From Labia minor (Eukaryota > Arthropoda > Insecta > Dermaptera > Spongiphoridae), in assembly GCA_963082975.1 (NCBI GenBank), contig OY720344.1, positions 9,659,580 to 9,723,579 on the forward strand: a DNA stretch of 64,000 bases. Reading direction: 5' to 3'. The translations under genes and the position numbers were made by a program. This document shows, piece after piece, positions 1 to 12,653 of the stretch; within the stretch, counting starts at the first letter, position 1; each line of letters starts with the position of its first letter. The notes below the pieces were generated by a model that was given only the letters and a program-made list of their open reading frames with translations, did no database searches and was not told the origin of the DNA.

Positions 1-599
1 AGTAATTTCTTAATGATGATATCTATTATATTTATTTTTTAAAAATTGAAAAATTTTCAATGATCCATAAAAAATTCATTAATATTTTTTTTTATTTCTA
101 AACAATTAAATAAATTATTATACTTTCAAATTAATTATTGAAAGAGATTAATTTTTGATAAACTTTTTTTAATATTTAATTATTTATTATCAGATAAATT
201 AACAAATTACTCTTAAACCTTAATTATTAATTGTGAAAAATCTTTAACGGAGGACAACTGGGTGTGTTTGCATGGAGATAGGATCTGAAAAGTTAAATGA
301 ATTTATTGAGCTAACTAATCACAAAAGCTTTCTAAAATCCGTCATTATAAAAATTCATCATTCAATTAAAATTTAATTATAGATGTTATATTTAAATTAG
401 ATTTTAACTTGTTCTATAAAACTCGCGTTTTTTTTACTTCTGATCTCTTTTTAAAATGTAGTAAAATTGATAAAAATGTTTTATTAATAAAAATTAATAT
501 TAATATTTTCATATTCAGAGATTAATTAATATTATTTTTCATTTGATTGAATAAAAGTTTTTGTTGGTATTAGCTTTACTCGCGCTAAATAAGAAATCC
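1..599. other. AT-rich DNA, no gene seen
   Basis: Only AT-rich sequence with A/T runs; no ORF, repeat or splice-like signal that I can support. Confidence 0.6.
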
Positions 600-830
600 T
601 ACCATATCAGAGTGAACTCTGTTCATTTTTATAAATCTCGAGATTTTTAGAAGCAAATGTTTCAAATTGTATCGGATAAATACTTGTGCCAGCGCTTCTT
701 CCAATCCGCGAAACACTTCTTATTTTTTATCTTTAGGATAGCGATAGCTCTTTCAGTTAAGTGCTTTTAATGTCATTTATGTTTAGAAAAAGACTGCCCT
801 TTAAGGTTCTTTTTATTTTTCAAAATAGGA
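600..830 (-). pseudogene. mariner transposase C-terminal fragment
   Basis: On the minus strand, codons around 730-650 read KKCFADWKKRWHKYLSD, the conserved C-terminal region of mariner (DD34D) transposases. Further upstream the frame decays with stops and indels. No terminal inverted repeat was identified, so this is a dead remnant with approximate limits. Confidence 0.55.
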
Positions 831-1273
831 AAAAATCATGATGAAGATATTGTAGTTGGGGCACATTAAAATTTCACGAACAAGCAATTAAGGGTGAGTA
901 TGTGCGTTATCGTGGTGGAATTATTATTCTACAAATTTGGATGCTTTTTTGTTTTACGCTAATGGCGTATTTCTTATTCACCATTCATAATCATCCCTTT
1001 CCCTTTTTCCACGTATTCATCGGTTGTTAATGTGCGAAAATATCCGCGGAATTTTTCATCTTCATTCACGTATTTACGACCATCTTGCAAAATTTGATAC
1101 AAATTCATTTATACATTTCTTTAAACCTTCCAAAATCGCCGAGCTTATAAAAAACATGTCTAAACTTAGCGGCTGCCACAGAGAAAGTAAACGATGGATA
1201 CAGTTGAAAATCATTTCATACTTAAGAGGTATAAATACCAACATAATAATAAAAGATTTTGACAATAAAAAAA
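831..1273. other. Unassigned, moderately complex DNA
   Basis: The base composition is more balanced than in the flanks. A plus-strand frame of 88 codons (1024-1290) ends in the SINE and resembles nothing known. It may be a decayed element. Confidence 0.4.
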
Positions 1274-1549
1274 GACGCGCCACAGGGTGAGAGGTTAGCG
1301 TAACTGCCTCACATTCTTGTGGTCCCGGGTTCAAATCCGGGGCCTGGCAAGGGAATTTCTCTAGCTGGGGTCTATGGAACGGAGTTAAAATTGGGAAGCT
1401 ACTTGGTAAAAAGTAGTGCCTCTGATCAAGAAAATCAAGGTAAAGGTTGATAGGACCCGTTCTACTGATCATAGGACACATATATGATATAACCAACTTG
1501 ATAGGCGTTGTTCTTGAGAAGAACGTACAAAAGTCATAGGTTTTTTTTT
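1274..1549 (+). mobile_element. tRNA-derived SINE, copy 1
   Basis: The head resembles a tRNA: an A-box-like GAGGTTAGCGTAACTG followed by a B box GGTTCAAATCC at 1328-1338. The unrelated body contains CTGGCAAGGGAATTT and TCAAGAAAATCAAGGTAAAG, and the copy ends TTGATAGGCGTTGTTCTTG followed by a T-run. The same unit recurs at 19590 and 20450. This is a non-autonomous retroelement driven by an internal Pol III promoter and mobilised by a partner LINE. This copy has diverged by several substitutions and the exact ends are uncertain. Confidence 0.75.
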
Positions 1550-1734
1550 GACATTCGAACTCTCAATATATATGTTAAACCGAAGGTTTATTTAGTTTTT
1601 GTTACATGAATTATATAAAAAGAGTATTCAGAAAATATTTTTGTATTTTAAAAAAGAATAAAAAAAATCTAGTTACAATTTGAAAACTGCGTAATCGAAG
1701 AGTTTATGTATATATGAATTTGTGACACTAACTC

Positions 1735-1899
1735 CAGAGCCGGCTCTAGGGTTTTGAGTGCCCCGGAATAACAAAATTTGACGCTTTTTCATACAAATTA
1801 TCTTGTAAATAGTGAATGTAAAAAATATTTAATTTTTAAATCGGCGTCCCTCAAAATTTCGCGTCCCGGGTAGACGTTCCGCCTCTTTATCTGGCGCTG
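1735..1899. mobile_element. Short hAT-like MITE relic
   Basis: The left end CAGAGCCGGCTCTAGGG matches a widespread hAT-type terminus, and the right end reads CCGCCTCTTTATCTGGCGCTG. The flanks ACTAACTC (1727-1734) and AACTACTC (1900-1907) look like an imperfect 8-bp target duplication. It has no coding capacity. The assignment is by terminus resemblance only. Confidence 0.45.
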
Positions 1900-1907
1900 A
1901 ACTACTC

Positions 1908-2083
1908 AATTCATAATTCTTGCTAAATTTTGTAATATATTCTTAAATAATAAATAAAATTGATTAATATTAATAAAATAATTTAATTTTTATTTTAATA
2001 TTTAATTTTTATAAATATTTGTATTTAAATAATTGGAAAATATTTGTTGAAATCATTACATTTTAGCTCTCGTGATTTTATTT

Positions 2084-2119
<36 letters not shown>

Positions 2120-2359
2120 TTATATATTATTAATTTTTTTTTGGTCATTTCTTTCGCTCAATAAAGTCTGTTATTTCAATTTGTTCATTTATATATCAAC
2201 TACTTTTGATTCAACTAATAAAAATTATACCAAATGATTCGTGTCTAATGGGAGTTGCGTTTGTGGAAGTTATCTAGATAAGGATTTCTTAAAATAAAGG
2301 GTGCTGGGAGTCTACGACAAATTTCCTTCATTTTTTTTAAGTCCTACTCGTATAGTTAA

Positions 2360-2391
<32 letters not shown>

Positions 2392-2805
2392 TATTTTTTT
2401 TTTTTATTTAGACTCTTGATATTAATATTTTTCTTATTTCAAATATAAACTTAATTCTTAACATAGCACAGTCAATATCAATCATTTTAACATTAATTTT
2501 AATGAATGATGTGACTTATAAATCAAATAAAAATGTGTTATGCCTTATAGATATAACAAAAAAAAAATTGATGGTTAAGCATTCTTTATTGTAATTTTTT
2601 CCTTCTAATACAATTTAATTCAATGTTTTATATAATTAAATAAATGTGTGATTATGGTTATGGATATTTATTTATCGCTTTGGAGCTGAAATCTTATGCA
2701 ATTTTTTTATAAAATAATTATATAAGATGACTTGTTACTGCTATTAAATGAAATATTATAATATTTCTAAAGAAGAAATAAATACCAATAAATTTATATT
2801 TAATT
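1908..2805. other. AT-rich DNA with microsatellites, no gene seen
   Basis: Apart from the TA and ATT runs listed separately, nothing recognisable. Confidence 0.6.
2084..2400. repeat. TA and ATT microsatellites
   Basis: A TA run lies at about 2089-2118 and an ATT run at about 2362-2390, with an adjacent T-run. Between them is plain AT-rich sequence. Confidence 0.9.
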
Positions 2806-3441
2806 AGCTGGAGTGTCTCCACTCAACTATCTCGCAATTTGAATTTGATTAAATAACATTATATATTATATTTAAATTAAATTTAATTAATTATGAATTA
2901 TAATTAATAAATAATATTTATTAAACCAGCGCATGTTTGGCTCAAGCTTTTCATTGAAGAAATTTATAATTACGCGCCAACGCGTGTTTGGCACTGTTGA
3001 TGGCACCACGCGGCGCGTGAGATTTTCAGTGTTAAAAAATTAATTCTGGTACTTTCAGCAATTCAATCAAGCTGAAATTCTATATATAGCAGTTTTATAC
3101 AATTTTTAATCATGTGAAAAATTATCAAACATATATCTTTATTTTTACGGTCACTTTAGAGGAAAAAAAATCAAAAAGTTGTAGATAATGACCCTCTTCG
3201 GGTTGAGCTACATTTCTCAAAATTTGATAGAAAACTATGAATTTTGAATAATGCCCAAATTTCATGATTCTAGCTCAAACCGTTTTTGCGTAATCTTGTC
3301 TTCATACATACACAAACAGAGAGAGACATTTTTCTCAACCTTAGTGAAAATGATTTAGGAACCTTCAAAACGTATAAAAACATCAAAATCTCAACATCGA
3401 AAATTTTCGTGATCGCAATACTATCTCTGGCGAGATAGCAA
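2806..3441 (-). mobile_element. Helentron-like (HINE) element, family A, copy A1
   Basis: This is a full-length copy in minus orientation. The 5' subterminal repeat ACTATCTCGCC lies at the high-coordinate end, within a local palindrome that includes GAGATAGT. The copy continues through a short microsatellite and a core with CGCAAAAACGGTTTGAGC, and ends with GCGAGATAGT followed by the hairpin TGGAG-ACA-CTCCA and AGCT. Non-autonomous Helentrons (such as Drosophila DINE-1) have exactly this order of parts. No protein is encoded. Confidence 0.65.
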
Positions 3442-4347
3442 AAATACTTTGAGAAAAAGATAAATTCTTTCTTAAACTATAAATTGTACTAATTGTAAGA
3501 TTTGAAACTTTTTAATGATGAGTTTAAAAGATAAAAGTTAAGATGGTAGCTATTTTTACACGCTTTTATTTAGTTTCATATCGTGTTCTGTCGTCAAATC
3601 TTGCAAGGTGAATTTGACCCACTTTCCAATGCTCAAATGAACTGAAATTTTGCATACATACGGAACTCCGATGACGCCCACGCTTTCATTTTTTAGATAT
3701 GATTAATTATAAAGAAATCGTGATGGGGAAATTATTTTCTTCTTTTTTTGTGCATTTAAATAAATAATTTTTTATTTCAAATTAACCCCTTTATAACACA
3801 CTAGCCAGTTATTCTTTAGTTTAGGTTTAATAAATATTAGTGATCACTTATCTTGGGGCTTTTTTGAAAGAACAAATGAAAATGAGAGAAAGACATATTA
3901 TATGTTAGTGACTTTGTATTAGTGTATATGTGTGCATGTGTGTGTAAGTGTGTCTGTTTGAGAGAGAGGGAGAGAGATAGTGGAGAAAGAGAGACAGTTC
4001 GGTCAAATATTTGGGGATTAAGATTGACGAATGGATTTGACAAAATCCCTCTTAAACCTCACCCCTTAATACCAGAGGGTAAGCTTTAGAGCAGGGTTGG
4101 ACAATTCAATGTGAACAGGACGTGAATTTTGAAAATAGCTACCGGATATTATGAGATTTATATCAACCTATATTAAAAATAGTTTCATTTTTTTTTTAAT
4201 CTTCACTAAATTTTAAAAACCATACTAATGTAAATGTTGCAATCTATTTTAAATTATTAATAAATATAATATAATCTAGACTCTAGACCCTTCAAATACC
4301 ATTAATATTTGTACAATTATTTATTTATTTATCACAAACCAAAATAT
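3442..4347. other. Unassigned repeat-like stretch
   Basis: The segment 3585-3720 (TGACCCACTTTCCAATGCTC, AACTGAAATTTTGCATACAT) has the wording of a Helentron-like core but no ends. A GT/GA-rich tract lies at 3915-4000. CAGGGTTGGACAATT near 4092 resembles a hAT terminus without a partner. Confidence 0.4.
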
Positions 4348-4355
4348 GTATATAC

Positions 4356-6069
4356 CAGGCAGGGATGGCGAACCTATGGCATTCGTGCCATAAGTGGGAC
4401 GTTTAAAAAATTTAATGGCAGGCATAAAGACAAAATTATTTTTTTAATAATTATAACTTTTTTCAATAGAAATGAATTAAAATTGAACATTTCACATTAA
4501 AATTACAATTTATGAAATTTGAAGTACTGAATATTTATTTATATGTAGATTAAACAGGCAAATTGTATATTTTATTACTGAAATATCGTTTGGATTCCCT
4601 CGCAGTATAAAAACATTCATGACAGATACAGTGTATGCCGTTTGGACTTCTATTAATGTCATTGCGTAAAAATCGCATTGTTCAGGGTTTAAAATTTTTT
4701 ACAAATCTTCACTTCTCATGACCTGGAGAACTCAAATTCATGTCAGTCTTTTATTTTGTTTTTGTTTGTTTGGGAAATTGTGAAGATATAGACTCAAAAT
4801 TGATTGGGGTGATGAAATATTACCATTTATTATTTTTATTATTTTAACATCGAGGCACCTTAGCAACAAAGACCATTTGTGCCTTAAAGAAATCATCAAT
4901 CGGAGAAGATAAATTTCATTTATCTCCAAACAATCCCTACAGTGAGATTTCATCTTCTTCACCGAGGCACAGTCAGGCAAACAGTAGTTTACTGAATCCT
5001 GACCGATTCCATTGTGTTAGACTCAACTCTCCCCGGGAAGATCACTTTGAAAGAATGAATTTTCATTTTATACCAAAAACAATGTATTCAATAAATACCC
5101 AATCAATAAATACAATATACAATAAATAAATATTTGAATAAATAATAGAAAATATCACCGTTCAAAAAGGGACTGTAAAGGGGTCCCCATTGAACATGGC
5201 TAGAATATAATAATAAAAATAACAATAAACTATGTAGAAAATAATAACAACAAAAACGATAAACAAACAAACAAACAAACAAATAAATAAATAATACTTT
5301 ATTCTGTATAACAATCTAATACTATGCAGAACCTAAACAAATTCTAAAATTTTCAATCTTTTTCAGTAGACTTTTGTTATTCTAATATTCAATTTTACAT
5401 GACCTTCTTGCATATATTTAAGAGAATTTAAATTTCAAGGAAATCGAATTCTATTTTATTAGCTCCTATTTTAGCTAATTGGTCGGCAGCCTCATTCCCT
5501 TTGAAATATTACCAGAATATTCTTATATGCTCTTGTTTTAATATATGCTGAAAATTTTATCAATATTTATTAAAAAAAAAGAAAAATTTTTTTTTATAAT
5601 TTATATCAAGCTTAAAAAAGCTTTACTTTGGCCATAAGACTGTTAAAGAATAGTGCCAGAATCGCAATCTTTTTCTAGAATTTAACATAACATTATTAAA
5701 ACAAGAAAATGTAAGTGGTTCACGGTATTAGATATAAATTTTGCTTTTTGGTCATTATTTATAGCTAAAAACTACAAACTAAAATCAATTAAAGAATTTC
5801 CATACAATAAAAATAAAAAAAAATATAATAGTCAATTTTTAGGAAAGATATATTTTTACCATAAATAAATTCCAAATTCTTTAATAATCATTCTATTTTT
5901 TTTGGTATAAAGTTTAATATTTAAAATTATAACACTTTTATAAAGGATAGTTAGAAGTTATACAAAAATATTCGATTATATATTCAAGCTAAATGGGGTA
6001 TAGGTGGTGTAGAAAAAAAAATCATCATAATTTTGTGGCACTGACATTGAAAAAGGTTCGCCATCCCAG
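4356..6069. mobile_element. hAT-like element, 1.7 kb, degenerate, containing a LINE fragment
   Basis: The termini carry GGGATGGCGAACC at the left and its inverse GGTTCGCCATCCC at the right, typical hAT-style ends. The flanks GTATATAC (4348-4355) and GTATACAC (6070-6077) agree at 7 of 8 bases, consistent with an 8-bp target duplication. The left end has four extra bases, so the exact start is uncertain. No intact transposase was seen; a minus-strand frame at 4738-4980 is unassigned. Internally there is an AAAC/AAAT microsatellite (about 5262-5293) and an RNase H fragment from a LINE. Confidence 0.6.
5260..5530 (-). pseudogene. LINE RNase H and 3' tail fragment nested in the hAT element
   Basis: The minus-strand codons read KGNEAADQLAKIGA, the conserved GNEAAD block of retroelement RNase H. 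An in-frame stop stands where the usual preceding GH(S/V)G region should be. The sequence then runs to an AATAAAG signal and a TTTG/TTTA-type simple tail at about 5293-5262. This looks like the 5'-truncated 3' end of a LINE with an RNase H domain (Jockey, I or R1-like), inserted before or after the hAT element moved. Confidence 0.6.
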
Positions 6070-6222
6070 GTATACACATTTTGGGGGGATTTCTTTAGAG
6101 TTCATAATGTCATAAATATATTTTAAAGAGAATTTTAATATTTATTTATTATTATTGGCATGTATCAGTCACTGACAATCTATCCCGTTAGTATTCTTGT
6201 GTAGTTTATTCATACTCTATCG

Positions 6223-6663
6223 CAGAGGTTCTTAAACTTAAGTACTCCGCGGACCCCCACTTGAGAAAATTCTTTTTGACGGACCCCATCCCAACTTTAG
6301 GTACTTTACGTCATTTTATTAGTTAATTTCTGGCTTAATATCTCATAAGAACAAGGATGTATGGTGAATATTTCTAACAGTGATTGGTGAATAACGATTT
6401 TTTGCATATTGTAGAACAGATTTTATTAGAAAATTCAGCTAAATATGAAGATGGAAACGGTAGCAATAATTTTCTTGCACATTTCGTTGAATTTGGGTAT
6501 TTGATCTGTTTCCTCACAAAGCCATGCCATCGCTCCTTTTATATTAAATAAAGTTTTAACTGACTCATCATTTTCTTGTGCACCTGTACGATGGCTTGGC
6601 GGACCCCCAGTAAAGGCTTCGCGGACCCCCAGGGGTCCGCGGACCACAGTTTAAGAACCACTG
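6223..6663 (-). mobile_element. hAT MITE with perfect 8-bp target duplication, copy 1
   Basis: The termini are CAGAGGTTCTTAAACT at the left and AGTTTAAGAACCACTG at the right. The exact duplication CTCTATCG flanks both sides (6215-6222 and 6664-6671). Inside are repeated GGGGTCCGCGG motifs forming further inverted repeats. It is homologous to 34574-35037 in opposite orientation. A 70-codon minus-strand frame overlaps it but reads through the terminal repeats and is not a recognisable transposase. Confidence 0.85.
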
Positions 6664-6671
6664 CTCTATCG

Positions 6672-7212
6672 AATTGGTATAATAAAAAAAAAAAGAAAAA
6701 AAAAACTAGGTCAAACAAAAAGTCCTTAAATTATGGAATGACTATGACTTTCTCTATAGATTTCTTTATTATTCTATCACTATCATCTTTTATTTGCCTT
6801 TAATATTGTCTCTTGTCAATTTCTTGGATATGAATGATTAAAGAAGCAATTTTGAATATTTTAATATTTTTTTTCTTTCAAAGATACTGTTATCTATGAA
6901 TTATGTAATCTTGAACGAAAGAATTTTAAATGAAATTACAAAGGAAGTAAGAAAGAAATGCTCTTGATTGTTCTTAAAATATTTTATTAAAAATTAAAAA
7001 TAAAAAAAAATATTGAAAAGATAGGAGCAAAAGAAAATTTAATTCAATGGGACTTGAAAACAAACAAAAACAAAAAAAATAAAAAAATTAAAATATTTTA
7101 ATTAAGAAAATCATTCTGTTTAACTTTATGACAAGTTTATTATTATTATTATTATTATTATAGATTTATTGGGTTTTGAATGTATTTGACGTTTGTGATC
7201 AATCAAGAATAA
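6672..7212. other. AT-rich DNA, no gene seen
   Basis: A-runs and an ATT microsatellite (7139-7161) next to the LINE tail. Confidence 0.6.
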
Positions 7213-8505
7213 ATCTATCTATCTATCTCTGTGACTCTACGAAACTCGAAAGTTCTTGGCCGCAGCAACTACACCCCTCCAAGTATTCTTATTCTGAGCC
7301 ACAACCTTCCAGTCCCTATCCTCTCACATCCTTTCCCACATTATCCACCCACCGTGTCCTTGGTTTAGACGTTTCCCTATCGGTTTCCCCACCAACATAT
7401 TTTTCACTAGTCTTTCATCACCCATTCTAGCCACGTACCCTGTCTATCGCAGTCTTCTCGATTTTATTACACTAACTATGCCTGTAGATGCATAGAGTTT
7501 ATGCTATTCCTCGTTATGCAATCTTCGCCATTCCCCGGTGACCTCATCTTTCTTTGGCCCATAAATGCTTCGCAGAATCCTATTCTCAAATACTCTAAAT
7601 CTACTCTCGTCACCTAAGGTCATAGACCATGCCTCACACCCATATAACCTTTAAAATAACTGTTTTATATATTTTAACTTTTATCCCCTTTGATAATAAT
7701 TGTGATGCGATAAGTCCCTTTATTGCATGATAACAGGCGTTTGCCGATTGTAACCTCGCTTTTAACTCATCTCGAATATTATTATCTATCGTTATCACAG
7801 AACCTAAGTATTTAAATTTTTCTACATTTTCTATATCATGTATATTAAGATTTTGTGTGTTAATATTATTCCTCTCTGTTACTAAATACTTTGTCTTAGC
7901 ATTATTAATTTCTAGGCCCACCTCTTTTCCTGCTTCAATTAATTTTTCTACCTATTTATAATTGCAATTGCCGAATCTCCTATTCTATTTAAGTCGTCTG
8001 CGTAACCTAATACTTGAATTTTTTGTTTAATTCGATTCCGTTTGACCTTTCCCCAATTTGTCTAATTACATATTCCAGAACTAAATTAAATAAAATTGGT
8101 GATAATGCATCTCATTGTTTTAACCCATTTCGAATTTCGAAAGCTTCTGACAATTGATCTTACTCTTCCTTTACTACCCACAAGACCAATTTGAATCATA
8201 CGTACTAGTTTCTTTGGAATTCCCATTAAGATCAAGATTTGAAAAAGTTTTTCCCGATCTACTGAGTTATATGCTTTTGTAAAGTCTACAAAAGTTGGTG
8301 AACAGAAATATTGAATTCTCGTTTCTTTTCTAATATCTGCCTTAATGAAAATATTTGATCTTAAGTCAATCGATTTGGCCTAAACCCGCATTGATATTCT
8401 CCGAGTATCTCCTCCGCATATGATCGTAATTTTAATAAAACAATATTAGAGAGAATCTTATAAGATGTCGTCAAAATCAAGAATAAAGATCTCTTTAATT
8501 ATAGA
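7213..8505 (-). pseudogene. LINE reverse transcriptase remnant with YADD motif (copy L1)
   Basis: Read on the minus strand, the fragments follow the order of a LINE reverse transcriptase. FVDFTKAYNSVDREKLFQI (about 8290-8230) is followed by DALSPILFNLVLEYVIRQ (about 8115-8055), then YADD at 8004-7993, and NAKTKYLVTERN with FKYLGSVIT (7921-7790). A stretch like YGCEAWSMTLGDES, RVFENRILRSIYGPKKDEVT and GEWRRLHNEE comes last (7650-7480). The 3' end is a TAGA/TCTA simple repeat at 7213-7230. The parts sit in different frames with stops, so the copy is dead, and it is 5' truncated at about 8505. The same 3' end recurs at 9289, 16500, 17627, 18320 and 40935. Confidence 0.85.
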
Positions 8506-9288
8506 TACTTTTACATGAATTCATATTAAAAACAATGATACACAATCTTAATATCTATTGCCAAAAAACCCTCGGTTTGTCTATTTTGGCAATATTTTTT
8601 AATATTTTTATAATATCTTTAGGACATGATTTTAAATGAAATATTTATTCATATAAAGATAAATATTACATATATATAATATTATCCTTAACTAATTAAT
8701 CGCAAAATCTAACATATAAAATAAATAGATTCATTTTAAAATTGTAATATATTAGTCGAACTCGATGTCTGGGAATTATTATGAAATATATTGCCATAAT
8801 TTTAGTATTATCGAAGGAATTAAATTCATAAATAATTTCTTGGCAAGTTTTCTAATCAATAATCATATGCATTCAATTTAATTCACGAATAATCATGTGA
8901 AATAAAAAAAAAATTACAAATAAAATTCTTGATCTGAAATTATCAGTAGAAATCTACAAATACTTTTTATTTAGTCTTTAATATTTGTATCATTATTTTT
9001 ATTTTATATATTCGTTTACGATGATTCAATTGACTTCCTGAACAATAAAAAAGGTAACATATGATATAAGAAGAAAGTATTATAAAGACATCATCTCACT
9101 GTCCCTCATTTGATGAAAAATAGTGTAAAGAAAAGGACACATGAAAAAATTTCCTTTGGGAAATCACGTCACCCAAAATAAAAACTAAACGCTAATCTAA
9201 AACAATACTTTTCATTTTTTTTTTTTGTCAAATCTTTTCAAGAAATATTATTTTGAATTTTAGTTTTAAATATTATTACTTAAAAATG
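8506..9288. other. AT-rich DNA, no gene seen
   Basis: Nothing recognisable between the two LINE copies. Confidence 0.6.
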
Positions 9289-9520
9289 TATCTATCTATC
9301 TATCTCTGAGGTTCTAGGGAACTCGAAAGCTCTTGGCCGCAGCAACCACATTTCTCCAACTATCCCTATCCTGAGCCAGAACCATCCAATCCCTACCCTC
9401 TTCAATCTCTCTCAACGTCCCTTCCTACATTGTCCACCCACCGCGTCCTTGGTCTTCGAAGCGGACATTTCCCATGTCACGTGCCCTGCTCATCGCAGCC
9501 ATCTCGATTTTATAACCCTA
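9289..9520 (-). mobile_element. LINE 3'-end fragment (copy L2)
   Basis: It begins at a TCTA microsatellite and shows the L1 3' segment (GGGAACTCGAAAGCTCTTGG, CCGCAGCAACCACATTTCTC, TTGTCCACCCACCGCGTCCT). It stops at about 9520, so it is severely 5' truncated as usual for target-primed insertion. Confidence 0.75.
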
Positions 9521-10890
9521 TAAAAATAGTAATTATAATGGTATCTAAAAGTAGACACTGATTTGTAAAACGACCTTTGGCTTTTAGAACAATATTAAAA
9601 ATATCTATGATGGTTATAATTTATAATACATGCAAAGCTTCCCATATAACATAATTTGATGATTACAAATAATTACATTTTTATAAATTTATCGCAATCT
9701 ATTAAAGGTATATACTTACTCTTATAAAGATTTATTGCCGTACGCCTGGAACTTACCTCCTAGTTTTTTCTTTAATAATTCCTGAATAATGGGAAATTCA
9801 AGCGTCCCGAAATAAATCTCATTTGAATGATTTGTTTTGCATTTAATAAGTAAAGACAAGGTTGCCAATTCCCTTTTACATTCAGTTCAGATGATTAGAA
9901 CATAGAAATGACTCTACAGGATTTAGAAAGATGGGGGGGTGGGCTAAAAATAGTTCCCCAACCCGAAACCAAAGACCTCAGAAGCAAGCACACTCTAATC
10001 CCTCACCACAATTCCTTACTATATTATATTGTCAGGGGTGGATTACAGAAGGGAGAAAGTTTTGGGACTTTATAAAACACCCTGGATGTTCAAACTTTGT
10101 GTTACTTTGGGGAATGTGTATTAGAACTTTGTGATTTTGGACTCTTGAAATCCATCTTTTCTAATATTTAAAAGTCAATTTATTTCTTTAATTCTAAAAT
10201 GTAAAATGAAAATATTTTTTTTTAGTTCTAATATAAAGAAATCTTCAAATAATTGGTTAATTAAGAGATTTTTCTTTTGATTTTATTAGAATAATTATAA
10301 TTGTACTATTTAATCATTTAAACATTAATTAAAATTTCAAAGAATTGGGAGTCCCACCTAAAAAGGAGAATCCATCTTCATTTAACATTCTTAATGTTTG
10401 TTGATTTATTAATTGTAACAAGCGAGAATTGTTAAATTATTTATTATCTGTAAATTAAACTTTCTTTCATTGACCTTTAATTTCTTGAAATATAATAATA
10501 ACATGCATTGTGTGAATTACAAGTCACCATTTTTTTCAATCTTATTACTCCTTTTATTAATTAGAAGATAATTTGTAAATAAAGAGAGAATAAAAAAACG
10601 AATTTTTTCAAGTTCTAATAATAATTAAATTAAAAATAAAAAGGTTCATGACTTAAAATATATTACAGCAGTTAATGAGATCGGCGATGTATCATATTGT
10701 TATTTTTAATAAATCTCTCAATTTAATGTAAATAAAATATTTTTAATTGAAAATAAACATATTTAACAGACAATTAATATAAATTCAATTTAAATATAAA
10801 TATTTACTTTGTGTTCCTATTTATGCATAAATACAATAAATAATCATATTTTTCATAAATAGTATTATACTCAAGAGATAATAATTTATA
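9521..10890. other. No gene supported
   Basis: The stretch 9720-10140 is somewhat less AT-rich and contains a G-run (9931-9937) and a 67-codon frame without recognisable features. The rest is AT-rich. Confidence 0.5.
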
Positions 10891-11642
10891 TGTCGTAGGT
10901 AAATGGCAATTTTAGTAAAATAGAATTTGCCTAGGCAAAAAATATTTGACTGGCCAAAAAGCTTCAACTATTATTTCATTTCAATTTGTCTAGGAAAATA
11001 GCATTTGCCTAGACAAAAGCCATTTGACTAAATCTTTGTTGGGCAAATAGTATTAACTATTACAATAACCAATTACTAAATTATTCAAAAAATGTTTTGT
11101 TCTTTATTGTATTTATATTTATCTTTATTGTAGTTTTGAGTTCTAAATTAATTTAAATGTCAAAATAAAAATCGGTTTGATTTAAATAAAATAAATAAAT
11201 TATAAAAATCCGAAGATGTACCAAATGGAGGAATTATTAGATAATGTACCCATTGTCATTGAAGAATATTACCGAGTACACTCACATAAAATGATATAAT
11301 TTTTCCAAAAATATTAAAAAGCCTGTACGGATCGTGTATGCCTAACATGCAATAAAAACGTCCACTTAATTTGTGGTGAACCAAAAAAAGATTCCGATGA
11401 TCAAATATCATTGTTATTATTGTCCCCGTGAAGAGGACATTATAACAAATCGAATAAAATCATTTGAAGGACAATTAATGGAAATTAAAAGTAATGCTAT
11501 TTGCCCAACAAATATTTAGCCAAAATGCTTTTGTCTAATCTAGGAAAATGCTATTTTCGAAGTCAAATTAAAATGAAATAATAGTTGAAGATATTTGACC
11601 AGGTAAATGCTATTTTCCTAAAATTGTCATTTGCCTACGACA
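10891..11642. mobile_element. Long-TIR MITE (752 bp) carrying a zinc-finger-like fragment
   Basis: The left end TGTCGTAGGTAAATGGCAAT and the right end ATTGTCATTTGCCTACGACA are inverted. The homology extends about 170 bp inward with indels and is built from repeats of ATTTGCCTAG and GGCAAATA motifs. Flanks are TATA on both sides. The interior (about 11320-11430, plus strand) reads CLTCNKNVHLICGEPKKDSD, a Cys/His pattern like a short zinc finger, before stops. The transposon superfamily is not identified. Confidence 0.65.
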
Positions 11643-12585
11643 TATATATATATATATATACTTGTTATTTATTATATTCGAGAAGCAATGTGATTGCCTT
11701 CAAACTAAAACAATAAATAATAAGTTCATCTCAATATATGTTAAGTACAATAGTATTTGAGTACAATGTATTTCTTATATGGTATATTACCTGTTTATTT
11801 TTTTTAAATTTTGACAAATTTTTATATTTATTAATTGTACTTGTTTAAATGGTATTAAAATTGTGACAACAAATGGGGTAAAAGGATTATTTAATTTCAA
11901 TTGAATTTTTTTTTAAATTAGAGAGATTTATAATTTACTAATTTAATTTAAAAAAAAAGTAAACAAAATAAACTCAAAAGCCTACACTCAATAAATTAAA
12001 TTTAAATTAATTAATTAAAATTAAATATAGTATTTTTTTTATTTTCAATAACATTACTTAAATAAAGTAAAGAAAAAAATCAAGCCAAAACTGTTTTAAG
12101 CTATTTTAAGTAATTAATTTAAAAAAAATCATAATTACTTAGTATAAAAAAAAAATCACTATTGATTTATTTAACTGCTATAAGAAGTGATTAATTATTT
12201 ATAAGCGTTTAGTGCTACAAAAATTATTATTATATTATAAAAAAAAAATAAAACAAGCATAATAATAAATTATAAAAAAACTATTTATATTTTAATTCAA
12301 TCGCCGACCTTGATTAGATTTCAGGTCTCTTAATTAAAGGGGAAAAAAATTGAATAAAATCGAAAGGGAAAGTTCATTCAGATAAATAAAAGGTTTAAAT
12401 AAATAATTAAGTAATTTAAGATAAAGGGAAAGTGATTAAATAGAAATAGAAAATACAAGAGTAAAAATAAAAAACAAAAAAACAAACTAATTGTTAATCA
12501 GGTGCAAACGAATCTGATGATTTCTGACCTGCTGTGATGGAGTGCGTTGTAGATTGAATTGTGACAGATATATTTTTTATATTTA

Positions 12586-12589
<4 letters not shown>

Positions 12590-12625
<36 letters not shown>
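12590..12625. repeat. 36-nt poly-T tract
   Basis: An uninterrupted T homopolymer. On the minus strand it would be a poly-A, so it could be the tail of a lost retroposed sequence or a slippage product. It lies 28 bp from the candidate microexon. Confidence 0.9.
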
Positions 12626-12626
<1 letters not shown>

Positions 12627-12653
12627 AAAAAGGTGTTAATAATTTTAACATAC

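Noticed and set aside
1074-1496. 140-codon minus-strand ORF, the longest in the window
   Set aside because: It runs across the SINE body and its flank; the peptide reads antisense SINE sequence and has no domain.
7176-7430. 84-codon plus-strand ORF
   Set aside because: Antisense shadow of the LINE 3' end.
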